NCBI GenBank assembly: GCA_963402885.1
Contig: OY727094.1
Span: forward strand, 26,848,501-26,912,500
From: Antedon bifida
Lineage: Eukaryota > Echinodermata > Crinoidea > Comatulida > Antedonidae
DNA length: 64,000 nucleotides
Direction: 5' to 3'
Notes under the pieces: model-generated
The model's database searches: none
Told to the model about the DNA's origin: nothing
Seen by the model: the letters and a program-made list of their open reading frames with translations, nothing else
Made by a program: the position numbers and the translations under genes
Part shown: piece after piece, positions 1 to 15,200 of the stretch
How positions within the stretch are numbered: position 1 is the stretch's first letter
How the letters are laid out: each line of letters opens with the position of its first letter

Positions 1-78
1 TGCTCATTTTTGTTGTACTAGTAGCACATTCTATCTATGTCGTTTGATACTCACAATGGAATTAAATGTGTTTCTCAC

Positions 79-299
79 CTGTAGTGAATTATCTATCCGA
101 GATGTTAACCTTTTGTTTTCCTCCATGACCTTACGGAATTTTGATTGTGCATCAACGAGTAGTCGTCTCATCAACGCCAGATTTGACTTGAGGGAATCTC
201 GTTCAGGTGGGTGTGAGATACTTGTATCATTTTCGGAAGACTTTGGCGAGAGGATGAACTGGACTATCTGGTCATTGAGAGTGTCTAGGGACTGGATTG
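79..299 (-). CDS. KAZN: Kazrin shared coiled-coil exon
   Basis: A 221-base exon. On the minus strand it is preceded by a T-rich acceptor ending in CAG (300-302) and followed by the donor GTGAGA just below 79. It starts with two bases of a split codon, giving Ala when joined to any of the upstream exons, then reads AIQSLDTLNDQIVQF, a short Ser/Pro/Glu-rich linker, and a heptad-like helix through MRRLLVDAQSKFRKVMEENK to the donor. All 73 following codons are open. The long plus-strand open frame over the same bases (44-613) is its antisense shadow: it runs through both splice sites and resembles nothing I know. Confidence 0.78.
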
Positions 300-3200
300 C
301 TGAAAAAATACAAACAGTACAATATACATTATCGTGTAATAGAGAAAGTCTCAGAAATAGAGAAATGTATCGGAGAATATCAGTAATAAAACAGATGGTG
401 TTTTGTAGAAGTATGTATATTATTAATATGTACTGTACAGTATGTTATAAATATAAGGGTAAAACGAACAAATTTGTGCCTTCATACCCAAGTCTGACTT
501 GTTACTTTATTGCTCCTTTTGAATTTAAAATACCACCCAATATGTCTTGTAGGCCCAGAGTAATTAGCCTAGCATACTCTGAACCATCATTCAACAACTT
601 TCATTGTGCATAATCATTGTATAAAGAAAACAAGGTATCACACACCACATTTTTTGAATTTCTAAAGAAGTTTAAAAATGAACCACTTTAATTGAAGTTA
701 ATGATTCTATAATCCAATGTAATGTAAACTTTGGCTGTAATAAGGAAGTTGTTAATTAGCACAAGAAAAAGAAAATGAAACAATCGCATTCAAATTTACT
801 ATACAATACTTTATTGAGTGCCTTTCAAGAATGATGTCTTTGTTTTATTATGTAAACGGAACAGAAAGTATGAAACTGATGTTTTTTATCATCATTATTC
901 CTATCAATCATTGCACCTGAGGTCTATAAATATTAACACAATGTTAAGGACATTCACGTTACGTTGCATTTTTTTTACATATTCTTAACTTAATGTTACT
1001 TTCAAAGTGAATTTTGAAACACCAACAAATTCTAGCTTCAATTCCCTACTAATGTAAAGTATACTGTACTATAGTACCTGTTCTGTTTCTATTGAAGAAT
1101 CTCAAACAAACATTTTTTCTTTGGCATGGGTTTTAGTAGCTAAGCTTAAAACCAGCTTCGCCAAGTAGGATTCGCTATAAAATGATGTAATTATAGGTCC
1201 CATAATGCAGTTTGTTAAGCAGAAGTTAGACTGTTCACACTGTTTTCACCGTCAAATTGAGACTGTGGTTGCATTGGAGCTCAAAATTGCTCCACCGGAG
1301 ACAAGTTCAAAAGTGGTTATTGGTGATTGAGACCAGAAACTGTTGGTGTATTTTAAACCATTCTAATGCTTCTTTTTTTGTGCATTTATGTACACTTAAG
1401 CTCTGTTTACACTATCAAACTTTATGTGACAAAGATATGAAATGTGTCCATTATGTACACGATGACATCATATTACTACCACATATTTGGGCACATCACA
1501 CTTTTTTTGTCAAACTATATTTGATAGTGTAGACAGAGCTTAAGTAATTGAAAATCATCATTCGAACAAAAATAAATATATAAACATACATTGATCAGCA
1601 TTGACAACTTTTAATCAATAGCCACTGTGGTATTGAAGCTTTGTTACCACTATATTAAGCTGTCTTTCCGGGGGTACTAATTGGTACAGCCGAAATATTA
1701 AGGATGTTAACCCTACTTTCATACTTCATCAGTAAAAGGAAATTCTATCCAGAACATGTGACTATATGTGACATTTATAATGTTCCAACATCCAAAACTC
1801 AATCAATGGCCAACTTACAAGGGAAGTGCTTTAACATTACGTAGGCCGCCTACCGGTACTCACTCTTGACTACTGATTTCCTCATACAGTAGCAAATTTA
1901 TGGTAGAAAGTATAATATTCAACAAGCATACAGTACCACAAGTTGCCTTTCTTTATTGATAAAAATATAATATACAGTACTTTAAATTAAGAGCATTTAG
2001 TATCGTACATTTTGATGTTCCAAATTACTGTAGGTAAAATATACTGTATGATTGAAAATTAATCATTTCAACATTATTTTACTACTGTTACTGATACAGT
2101 AGTAACTACACTTTTTACTGTATTAATGTATGATTATAAGGCAGTTTTTTACATTAAAAAACGTTCTAAATTCATAAAATCAGGTTGAAGTGTAAACATA
2201 GTTACAGTAAATTGACTTATAATTGAGATATAATGTCATCATCATCATCATCAACAGGACGCATTTATAATAATGTACCGTAGGCTTAAATACTGGTAAA
2301 AACAGAAAGATCGATTTCACAAAATGATAAATTATCACAGGGAAAATCCACCCAAAAATATACATTTTTAATTAAATACCATTACAAATTAATGTTGTTT
2401 TATGTTTTGCAAAATGATTTTAAAGTCTTGTGTAATTCACATTAAAGTACTCAGGCCTAAAAGTACTAGTGATTCACACTAGTATAATAATACTAATTTA
2501 CTGGTTCATAAAACTGAAGAAACTATCTACCAAAAAAATGTAATTAAATTAATTGCAATGAAAATAAAATACCTACCAAGAATCAATCGGCTATCAAAAG
2601 TCCGCTTCATTTTAGCCCCATCAAATATATCCTTATTCACTGTTTGCAACATAGTGTACCGGAGCAATCGCACCGTACCAATAAAAAGGCAAACACAACT
2701 ACAATTAAGTCCAGCTAATAACAATCGCTTGTTCTTTCGATTCAATTTGGAGCCAATTCAAAACTTGGTGGCTTGTGTCGATATCCCGATTTTAAATGCA
2801 AGGACAATTTACAGTGTTGTTTCCTTCTCTTGCTTTCAGATTGATACTTTAAAGAGTTACTCAAGAGAGTTTCAAATAACAGCCGACAAACTTGGATAAA
2901 TTAACACACAACAAAGAAAGTGATCAAACCTACAGCATAAAAACCAATAGAAGTCCATCAAAACATTGAGATGGACTGGTAAATAAATTAAAATAATCCA
3001 TCTAACTATATTTATAAACACAGCAAGCAAGTTGAAGTGTAGTTGTAAATTAAAAAATAATTTGTTTTGGGTTTTTTTCAAGCTAAAAAAATTGATGAAA
3101 ACTTTATGGTATACTCAGGCCTGGAAAATCTAAATTATACCTCCAGTGATCAAACATTCGACAATAAAATAGTACTTGAGGGTATAGTATATTCAGTAAT

Positions 3201-6200
3201 GGTTAAGTATTGTTTAATAAGGTAACTTTTTTTTAATTAGTGATGTTTTGTTTAAACTCAAAGTAAGTTAGTGATTAACTGATGATAAATAACAGTTTCC
3301 CAATCAGGGTGAAAATTTGGTATGCAAGAATCAATTTGATTGGTCACTTGACTTCGGTCAAAACCATTGATGCATGACTTTGGTATCATATGCTAATCTA
3401 CAGTAGCACCTTGAATTTTGATATCGAATTGAATGGTCAGTTGCAGTAGTTAGTACTGTAGGTAGTTTACACTAATTATTTCTTAGTTCAGAATATTAAA
3501 TGATGATAAAAAACAATCAATCTTTTATTAAAGGTCTAAACAGATTTTTAAGAAAAAATTGAATATTCAAAAAAAAATCCATAGTTTCAAACATTAAAAC
3601 CTTGTAATTTGCATTCAATAAAAGCATCATAAAACATCAGATAAAAGAAACCAAAACATGTTTATGACACCAGACACATCTTGTAAGGAAACACCAGTAA
3701 TAAATCTTGTATCCTGAATAAAAGTTCTTCAAGCAGAAAATAAAATTACTGTTATGTTCCACCAATTGACAAAATACCTAATGCTTTGAATAATTTCCAG
3801 TGTATCAGTAGCCAGACAGTACAATATGGAAATAAGCAATAACTCTCCGTTTCTTCAACTTCTTTTCCAGAATTAATTGGGAAATATGAATTTATAGATA
3901 TAATGTTTAATAACCGTGGATTTAAAATGCAAACTTCCTTCGTCTCAGCCTAAATTAACGCCCAAGGCATTAAAGTTCAAAATAGTGAACTTGGGGTCTA
4001 CGAGAAAGACAGGCTCTATGATATTGCATGATAAAACAATATATACATTAGACTGATTAGTAATTAATTCTACAAATTAAAATTGTCTGAAAATTTAACA
4101 AATAAACAAAAATATTTTAATTAAATTTGACTAAAATTTGGCAAAATCATCATATAACTTGCATCTACAGTACAGTATATACTGTAGCGTGACTACAGTA
4201 GTATTAGTAAACAAATGTACTAGATCTGTTATGAATTTGACCAGGGAAGAGCTAAAGTAATTTACTCTTGCCTATTTTAGTTTCAACAATATTAAGCTTG
4301 ATCTTGAATTGAATACAAAATAAAATACCCTACAGATCAACTGAAATTAGCATACACACTTAACAAAGTTAAGTTTCTTTACTTCTAAGCACTACTGTAG
4401 TATTAAAAGTAAATGTTTTCCAAGCTATTCTATGGATCTGATCAGTGAAGAGATTTAATTTTAACAACTTTTCCCTACTTAACTTTCAGCAATTCTTTGT
4501 ACTTGACATTTTAGATAGATATCAGATAATAGATAATACAAAAAAATACATACCCAAAATAGACCAAATGAATTTATCATAATACTTGAGCATCAAATTA
4601 AAAATTCCAAAGTTAAGTTCCTTTTTGTTGGTATTAAACTAATATCTATACTTCAATTCATGTCAAATTAAATCCAAGTACTGTACTAATAATACAGTAC
4701 TGTAGGATACTAATGCCATGAGAAAGAAACTAAATCCAACACTCCAGATAATACGGATCACTTTTTTAAAGATTATCAAAATCAATATCAATTGAAACAA
4801 AACTCAAAATTTAATAGAAATATCAAAATAACAAATGAAAAATAACAAACTAATATTTAAAATTGACAAAGATATTAAAGTACATGAAAAAAATAAAGCA
4901 ACTACAGGTACAATAAATCTAATATATTTCCAAAACTACAGATTATTTGTTTTTTACAGTAAAATAAATTACAACATAACTAAACAATCCACAATCAGTT
5001 GAGTAGTATTATTTGTATAAATATAGTACCTGCACAGATCACAAAATGTAATAACTTGAAACAACAAATGAAAAAAGACAAACAAATGTATCAAACAAAA
5101 TCTAAAAACTTCAATAGCTTCTAATACTTCCTAAATTCCAGATTTAAAAGATAGCCTATATTCAAGATATTTTTATAAAAAAATAAACAAAGTTAATATA
5201 TCCTTCAGTCAAATAAATGAAGCATGATACTTAATTAAAATGAATCCTGAAAATGAAATGAAGACATTGTACAGTAAGGCTTGATGCCTGGCATGAATGT
5301 ATTGACAAAATGGATCTCTCAATGCAAAAGACAAGGCTACAGTAGTCAATAAAAATTGATCATCACGCCATACCATCAATAATTATATAATGACAGTAAT
5401 AAGAATATCTTTTTTCTATATCAAGTTACTAAAAGCATGTCATAACTGAAAGCAAGGGTATAAACAGACAACAGGTGTTTATAAAGATACACAGGTGATT
5501 TATTATAGAATTAATATCAATTGTCAAAAATAAATAAGAAACTGTAGGTTGTACTATATTGTGGAAACGATTATCTTCATTTCTGTTTGACAATTGGTAT
5601 GAAAAGCTATATTTAATCACCTTTGTATCTGTATACACACCTGTTGTTTACCTATGGCCTGGTTCGGTTTATTGAAAACTTTGAACTTGAAAAAAAAACT
5701 AAAAGTCTGTAATTCAATCACACCTTTGATGGATTTAAATCAATAATTCCATCTTGAAATTTGGTTTGAGGCCATATACACTCATAATAAAAAGACCATA
5801 TGCTTCACATCAAATGATAATGAAGATCTTATAGAATGTACCACCTGGTTCAATCCATACAGCAAAGATCTGCTTTTTGCTCTATGTTCAACCTGAGCTT
5901 TACTCAACACTATTGAAAAAATATATATATTTTTAGTACAATACTAATGTGTTCATGGACATTTCAATTTTACAGATTCTTTATCATCATCATACAGTAG
6001 TCAGTCACTGTCAGACCACTGCTGGGCAAAAACCCTGGCAAGACATGGCGATCTCTAACAGTATCTTTGCTCTATGATACCAGTTACGTGTATCCCCAAT
6101 ATTTGTATCAACATTGGGAAAAAACTAAATGTCCATGGAAGTATTACTACTGTACATGTACAAACAATACAAGAATCCGGTACTGAATGATTCTTATCGT

Positions 6201-9200
6201 GCTTTGGACTAATGACCATAATACCATAATACCTATCTATACATCAATTTAAATAAATGGTCCATCCTCAATATTGGTCGTTTTTTTACATCTTGCATAC
6301 ATCTATTCATGCAAGTTCTTCTCATCCTTCATTCTCAGTCTTCACACATAAACGTCATAAATCCAAAATTGCAAACGATAAAACAAAGTGGTATAATTAA
6401 ATCCAAGAAAATATATCCACAGAAAAAAATTATGAAATACCAAAACAATAATAGTGTATATCCAATGAATATAAATGCATGACAATGCTACTCTTCTTAG
6501 ATATGAAATACCAAGTTGCTCCTCCGATCAACAATGACAAGTTAGCCAAGTTGATCATATATAAAAGCGTTATATTTTTCTTATGGAATATTATACAATA
6601 TAGCGTGGGAAGATATATCAATTATAGTGACATATGCCATGGGGCACTTATAGCACTAAAGGGCTACTAAACACAATAACATTTGTATCGGCTATCTATT
6701 CCTCAGTGAGCTTGTCATCGTCTGTGTATTCTATTGTGAATTTATTATACTAATTTTAACATTGACATTTCATGTAACAATATTATAGTCTGATTAAGTT
6801 TCCTGTATAAAATATTAATGATCAAATACCCTTGAACAGTTTTACAGGTCTATAAAAATGAGTTTTTATTATATGAACACATTTTAAATGTACTATCTAC
6901 TGTATGGTACGCCCAGACTAATTACATTTAAGCTGTGAGTGTGAAACATTACTATTATAACTAAGCAGTTATGCATTTCCTACTCTTTAAATACAGCATG
7001 AAATAAAGCAATATTTATCATTTTTTCAATTATATATTAATAGCAAACAAAAGAATATAAACTGTTTTGCAGATTTATACCTTGCTGTTAGGAAATTGAT
7101 GGAAATTATTCGAAATTGAGACACTGGAAAATTTGAAGGACTGCATCAGCTATTTTTAAATTGTACTGCAGTATTTTGTTGGCTCAATAGAGGGCTTTTG
7201 GGGAATTCTTATGATGTAATAGTGTTATAGTTCATTTTCTTTTTCAAATATAGATGCAGTCTCATTCATTGATATTAAATAATAATTCATGTTGTCTTCC
7301 ACAAACAAACATTTTAAACATTTACTTTTACTATACATTCTTACTGTAGGTTGCTCCAAGATTTTGAGCCATGCCAGGTAGCTTACTTATAATTAAAGCC
7401 AACCAGAAATAAGCATACAATACTTGTTTGACTTAAAACATGGCATTTTTATCAGAAGTATCAATGAATTAATTATAACTAAACTGTATTATCATAATTA
7501 CTGTAATAAATATGCCAAAAGATACAGTAACAAAATTTGGATTAACTTCAATAACAAAACATCAGATGTAATCTTGATTTTTAACAGTGATTAAAATGTA
7601 GAATTCTTGTCTATTGCAAAAAAACAACCAGAAGCAGCTTGGGTATTTACGCATGATCCAACAACCCTTATTGCGGTGTGGTCAAGCATAAATGTGTTAC
7701 TCAACATGGGGTTGCTGTTTGTAGTTATTGTGTTATGAATTCCATTCACATTGTTCATAGTACTGAAAATATAACTCAGCTTTAAATTACAAGTAAAAAA
7801 TAACTATTTTTGTTTTGTAAAGAATTCCTTTTCCAGTAAAAAATCCCAATGCCACAGGGGACGTACAGTACAGTACTTTATGGTAAAAAATAACTTGAAA
7901 AAGGAAATGTTGAAGAAGTTAACATAACAATACTTTTTTTTATCAATAATAGTAATCTTCCTTTTTTATACTAAAGTACTGTACTGTATACCTACAGTGG
8001 TATGTCAGGTAAACCAGGTAGGCAAAATATGGTCCCAGCTATTCAAGGATTTCAACATTTGGATGACTCTGGATCAGCCATTGTGTAATTTAGACTGTAT
8101 TTAGCGAGTTAGCTCTCCTCAAAACAATGCATCCATTTAACATAAGTTTGTAATATTTTTTTTAATAATTTAATTCCTAAAATAATAAAAAAAAACATGT
8201 TTTAACAAGTTAATTACCAAATTTTTATTTTCTATTTTTTGTTTTTACAAAACCACAAAAAAACGTACATAACATCCTATAACAATGGTAAGACATGTAT
8301 GGACAGGGTTGCCACATGAGGGTGTGGCTCATGGACAATACCACTCTTGTATAAGGGGTGTTCAAAGTTTTTGTTACTTTTCTAGTTTTAATTTCTCATT
8401 CATTTCTTTTTTATCTTTCATTTGCACATGGTTGTAGTTTAAGCGTATAGACGTTTTTTTGTTGTAAATTCGCTATTCAGTATTACTAATAAATAGTGTA
8501 TTCACCAATTGACTACCATGTTGGTGCCTACATTATGTATGCCAGTTCAAGTAAGCTAGGCACGATAATAATATATACGGGCAGTATAGAATAAATGTTC
8601 ACGTTTCTGAGGTTTTAAAATATATAAATCAAAATAAATGTTGTTAATGAAAAGTAATTACATTTTAAAAAGTTAAGCTCAACTACATTTAAATTACTGT
8701 AAATTCAACTCTAATTTGTGGGAGTTGATGTTTAGTAAATAAGTCACTTTAATAGTTCCTGTATATACAAAACAATGTGACATCATATCCTCAAGCTGTA
8801 GTTAAAGTCAGTGATAGTACTAAAATGTTGTATAATATTAATTAATGATATTTTTACATTTTTAATGCCAAATATAGATTAATTTTTAATTTTAAACAAA
8901 CATACTATAGGCCTACTGTACATTGCTTAACATTTCTTATTTTTGGCAATTTTATTTAGATAATTAGTTTTTGTAATATAATTAAACAGATATTTTCAAA
9001 ATTAAGTAATAGAAGTTTGTGTGTGTGTGTTTCATTAGAAGGATAGAAGGGAAACAGATGGTGACCAAATGATTTGAATCTCTTTCACACAGAAATTAAG
9101 GTACTGTACAAGCCAATGCTATGTCGGTCTACACCTTTTCACACAAGAAATGTTGCGAAAAGGTGTAATTTATAGCTCAATAAGGCATGAAGCCAATGGG

Positions 9201-12200
9201 AGGTTCCCACCTTTAACCCTTGGTTATCCTTTTTATTTTAATTAGATTTAGAATGAAAAGAGAATTAAAACAAACCTAGTTCCATATAGTTAAATCCGTA
9301 GTCAGAGTTCATCCAATCCTCTGTTAGCCACACTCTTTGCACAGAAATCATTGTGAAACTGACACCACGAAAGGTGTTGATAATCCAAAATTAATATTCC
9401 TTATATTTCATACAGTATAATACTATAGCAGCAGCCTGTATATATCAATCAATGATCATTATTATTATCCTTTGAAAGACCAAATGTAATAAAATTCAAT
9501 CCACTGATGAACTGTTTATTATCCACTTGTGGCACTGATGTTACCTAACTGTAGTGTTTTCCCACAATCAATATCCAAACATTGAGTCAAACAGGTATAA
9601 AAGACTTGTCAACAGGTTAAGAATAACACAATATGTACACAGGTGGTTATCTATCACTTTTCTTCCTTTTAATCCAAATAAACTCATCTGTCATATGTTC
9701 TGCACTGCTTCTCACAATTCTTCTCACTGAGTAGAAGTGATTATATACTTTCTCATTCCATAACCAGGATGTTTATGGACTATAAATTATCGCAACCAAT
9801 ATAAACAATGTCACAAACAATGCAATAAAGCCATACACACAAAGTTGAAATTCCTACATTCATAGAATCGATTTCATTGACCAATCAGCAACTTGTTAGA
9901 AAACAATAGCTAGGTGGTGTTGTGCTAGAAATAATTAAGACCCACTTGGATGCCCACATGGGATCAGTTTCTGCCCAAGGTTAATGTAACCCATTTTTGT
10001 GGCATATCAAGAGGAAGTTATTTAAAGGAGATGATCTTGATAATTATGAATCCACTGGTATTTCTGACCTTAACCTTTTTTCATTGATTTATCATTTTTC
10101 AAGTTTTTAAATTAATATGCTTTATACAGACTGTTATTTACTTATTAAGTATATTAAGATTATGAATTATGAAATATAATAACTAATATAATGCAAATAT
10201 AAATTAGCATTATCTACAACATTTTTTTTAATGGTATGGCTAATAACTCATCTTGTAATTGTGGAGGGAAAGTTTTCATTTCACACAAAATCAGTGTTCT
10301 ACATTGACAGCATTTGGCAAGTATCAATTTGACACCAATAACAGTTGGCCATCAATGTATATAACATCAATATTTATGCTTACAATGTAGGAATGTATAA
10401 AGAGATAATTTGAAATTAAACACCAGTTCAATAAACTGGGGTTTTGGCTAGGCCTAGTCTCTACACACATCTCCTTGCAAAAACTTAAATTGGGATATGA
10501 CACAGCCCGTTATAGGCCTACTATAAACAATCACCCAACGGATCACTTCATAATTAAGTTATGACCAACAATCAAATTTAATTGTAGTCTTTGACCATTT
10601 CACTTTTGAGAAATGTATGCATATTCCAGACATTATATTTAACATAATATTATAGACTATAGATGGCAGTGTTTAACCTCACCACTGCAGTATATCTGTG
10701 AAATGTCATGTCTCTACATGAATCACATTTATAGTAGGTCTAACAGATAGGCATGAAGAATACACTAATGTAATTTAGGAGGGATCATTATTTTTAAAAT
10801 AAGTTTTTTACTGTAAAAAAGACATGCAGTAGCTAAAATATAGCTCACATAAAGTAAAGCACATTATTGCATACAGTACAGTATATGAAGTTTGTAAAAT
10901 CAAACATCTGCAATGCGATGCAACTGGACTGGACATAAGGTTGATATTTACAATTTGTATACCCCTATTATATAAAACTCCTATCAACCAATGTGTATCA
11001 ATACTTTAACAGGGCCGTAGCCACCAGTATGGTAGGTAATGTTTCAACCTGACCACTTCTTCAGAGAGAGGCCTTCAACAACCCTGTGGTTAGCACACAG
11101 GTTCCTTTTTCTTGCAACTACCTAACCACTTTATTTCTTGTGGCTACAGAACTGTTCAATGCTGAGTGAAACTAGGGGAAATGTACAGTACAAATGTTAT
11201 TAAACTTGATCAAACATGGAAGATATACTGTATTACCAAGTACTCTATGTATTTAATAAAATACCTCCAAAATAAACTGACTAAATAGAATATTCTATCT
11301 AGAGAGTTATTTTCATAAGCAATAGAGCACTTTGTTTTTGGTTCATTGACAATATAGTACATTCTATTTTGCAAAATATTGTGAGACAGACTAAAAACAA
11401 GTTTGATATTAAAGCATGACAAGTCACTCATATATCTGTCATCTTTTACACATTTGCTATGTGTATAGACTTTAAAGGGTACTTAGGCATGCTAGAAACA
11501 GATTCTTAGGAAAATAGTATAGATCTTATGATAGGCCATATACAGTAATAAAGTAATCATTCTTCTCATAATATTTTTATGGAATTGTATTTCTAGTTTG
11601 TATAATTTCCACAGAATACTTGTGAACTGAAATAGTGCATCTTCTATCTATCAAGGATCTTTAGTGAATTTGTATGCACCAGTTGTTCTCATATTTTCAA
11701 TTGTTAGGTAATAATATAGTTGACTATATACACAACCACACTATTTTTGTTATGCTATGTAACAAAATGTTTACTGTGTTATAGCATCGTTAACAGTCTA
11801 TGAAAAGAATGAAATAGGAAGTATTAATGTCAAAAGGTACTGTAGTTCAATTGGAATAGGAGGTAGACTTATACAGTAATAGTTCAACATAATTGAAATC
11901 AATAAGGAAGGAAACAAAGAATGGGTCAGAAAGAATAGAAAATATTAAAAGGATTTTTTTCTACGATTGGAGCGAACATCAGGTATGAAAAGAGTACACT
12001 TGATTGGTTAGTGGTTCAAACTGTTGAGGCACGACTTTTGTAAGAATCTCACACAAATCTTGTAAAGTACTAGATTTCATTTAAAGAACAGTCAGAACTT
12101 GTCATAAAAGTTGGGTTCCACTTGTCTTATCCTGGTTCAGACCATATACAATACAAAAGAATAAATTTGTATGTCTGAACAGGCCCTTAACCAATTCATA

Positions 12201-15200
12201 AATGCCAATATAAATATTACTGTATAATTATTATTCTACTACTTTAACATACCATCTGTGAAAAGCATCAACTCTTCATGTTTATCATTTTCTTCATTAG
12301 AAGGTAAAGCATGATCTTCTAAGCAAGGTAATTCCATTATCCCAACATATAAAACTGCTTAATAAGCAACCAAATATAAACAGCAACCGCACGATGAATA
12401 TGAAGATCCGATAAAAATCTTCATAAAAGTATGTTTAATTTGTGTGCAAAACATTCAAATATTTCAACATGGAAAAAAGATTTTATTCTTTTACTTGAAA
12501 CTTGTCATCAATACGTTGATGGTCAGGCTAGAAATATTACTGTCAAGCTCAGATTTTTACCACAAATGAATCAAAAGGCCCGAAATACTGTCTGTTATAC
12601 CATTGTGCGGAGATAAAAGAATGAAAAATTCTATGCCTGGATGAAGATACATTTCTTCAATACAATTTGACAGCTGTTTATATCACTATAAACAATAATC
12701 ATTTACTCAATCAAACATTGAGAGAACAAAAACAAAGGATGAAATAATATAAAATATGAAACAAGATTCTCTCAGTTCATTTCACACTTTGCAAACAACG
12801 TGCACTGAATAATAATTTGTAAAATCTATATTTATTCAAAGAATTTGGAGTAGTAAAAATGATATTATTTTATGAGCAAACTTAAGTTAAATTCATATCA
12901 ATAACACGCAGTATCTAAATATCTAATTTTATCATTATCCTAAATAATTTGATCATTATCTTAAAGACCCCTTCCCTGCAATTTTGGACGTTTTTTGGAA
13001 AATAATACATATATATCACTTTAAAAACATTAAACCATGTCATTTCTTGTCTTAAATGTACGTTTTATGGTAAATTATGATAAAAAGTGAGAAACAATGC
13101 ACTACCTAAGTAGCTCGCGGCGATCGACCTCTCGTGGACGGTCTTAGGCCTAGCCTAGCTAGGCTTAGTTTTGTAGGCCTAGCTGGTAAACATCGGTAAC
13201 GTACGAACATCGTACGCTAGCTATATACCTAGCCTGACGTTGTATAGTTGCTGCATTAATTGTCTTTCTATTTTTGCCAGACTCCGTTGATAAAAATTGG
13301 GGAAAACCCGGTATTTTCTCTGAAAAGTTAGGAGTCTTCCATTTGTTTTGGCCTCACGATCGATCGAAAAGTGGGCGAATTACAGGTGAAAAACAAACAT
13401 ATCAATCCGCGCGCAATGCATTTTGGGATTTATAGCGGGCCGCTATAATTATTAGAATCGACTTATTTTTCACATTTTTAACCGTTTAAAGACGAAAAAA
13501 GTTATCGCAATAGGACCATATAGTATTATTTTTACATTAAATATAGTTTGTGATCTTAAATTAGATCTAAAAAACGTAGGGAAGGGGGCTTTAAATAAAA
13601 AATATCTCACAAGAGATTAAATCAAAGAACCCATAACACAAGATTTCCTGTTTTACAAAAAAAACGTGGAACAATTTTAAAGACATTTTAGAACAGTATA
13701 GAGTTCTGAGCCAATGGAGTAGAACAACATCATAGAAAGGTGAAGTTTGTAATATTATTATTATTCGTGTAGAGGAGATAATGGAATTCTGGAAGTTTCA
13801 CATATTTTCTATACAGAGATTTCTATTAGTAATTGATACTAACTTTTCTAATTTGGTGAGGACCATGTTCACACATGACCCAATAGCTACTCGACTACTT
13901 CAGATACAATATTTTTAATGTTAAACTTGCAGACACGAGATTTTTATGTATATAGGTTCTTGGGTGGTTATTTTTTGGTTTTAAAATTGTGTTAGATCGG
14001 GATGGGTAGTCGCCATTTTAGTTTTATCTATGAAAAGGTTGTGTAAAGTTGTAACTATTTAACATAAAAATATGTAAGTTTTCATTACTGCTATTGTTAA
14101 TCTAAATTATTTCCATGTATACCTAATATTATTTCAATGTTGAATATAGTACATATAATTTCTTGTTCAATTTTTAGCAATGATGTCCATCTGTGAGACC
14201 TTCAGACCTTGTTCCTTTTTAGTAGGTTGTAACAATGCCTGTGCAATGACTGTTAAAGCGACAAGGTAGATTCATGCTGGGAATACGGAATAGTATATGG
14301 ATGAACAAACAAAATGTAACCAATCCAAAATGTTAACACAATAGAAAAGTATTTAAAAAATTACGTCCATAAAAGCTTCTGACAATAAATTTGAACTTGC
14401 AAATTTAATAAATAGGCATAAGAATCTATTTTAAAAATGTTATTCTTGTTCCAAATCGGCTTTAAAAGTAAGAATTTTACAATCATTAGTGAAAAATGGT
14501 TTCATTTTCTGCCTACTGTGTATATACACAGGCTTTGATACAAGTTATACAATATCACTAACAATTTGGATTAAGTGCCCATTTTCAGTATCGCTCTCAA
14601 CCTATTCTTCCTTATTATCAATTAAATCATAATACATAATATTGTTTATAACTGTATATTTTATATTCATAATTTAATTCTAAAATGGATTATATCAGTG
14701 AAATTATGAACTGCCAAAGATCCAGATAAGTTCCATTTGAAAAAAATATATGAAATAAATTTTAAAGTGAAAAATAAATCCATGACAGGTAAATGTTGTT
14801 ACAGTACAGTATACACAATTTCAGGAAGTAACTATTAATTATGTAAATGACATTTTTCTTCCAATTCTTGTATTCCCATGAATATGAATTCAAATACAAT
14901 GCGAATTTGATACAATATTATAATGTTAATGAACAATGCAATAAACAAACAATAGAGGGTGACACATGCACAAGCATGGACACCTCCCTGATGCAAGCAA
15001 CAATAGGAACCTGGTTTAAGTCACAGTTCATTAGGTTTTCTTTTGTATTCCCTGCTTAATGAGTTCTCTTGTTTAATAAATGTTTGTTGTTGGTTAAATA
15101 AGTCAACTCCTCCAATACTAGACTTTCTGAAAACCTGAAACTTTCCTAAAACCAGACACAATGAATTGTTTTAAAGTCCAAAAGGTTCCAAATTTGTTTT

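Noticed and set aside
44..613. 189-codon plus-strand open frame, the longest in the first 30 kb
   Set aside because: Antisense of the Kazrin exon at 79-299 and runs through its splice sites; the minus-strand reading has clean splice borders and family similarity.
2527..2899. Overlapping open frames on both strands, one with a membrane-anchor-like segment
   Set aside because: The minus-strand frame has no ATG at its start and a stop just upstream. Neither peptide resembles a known family and no matching exons were found.
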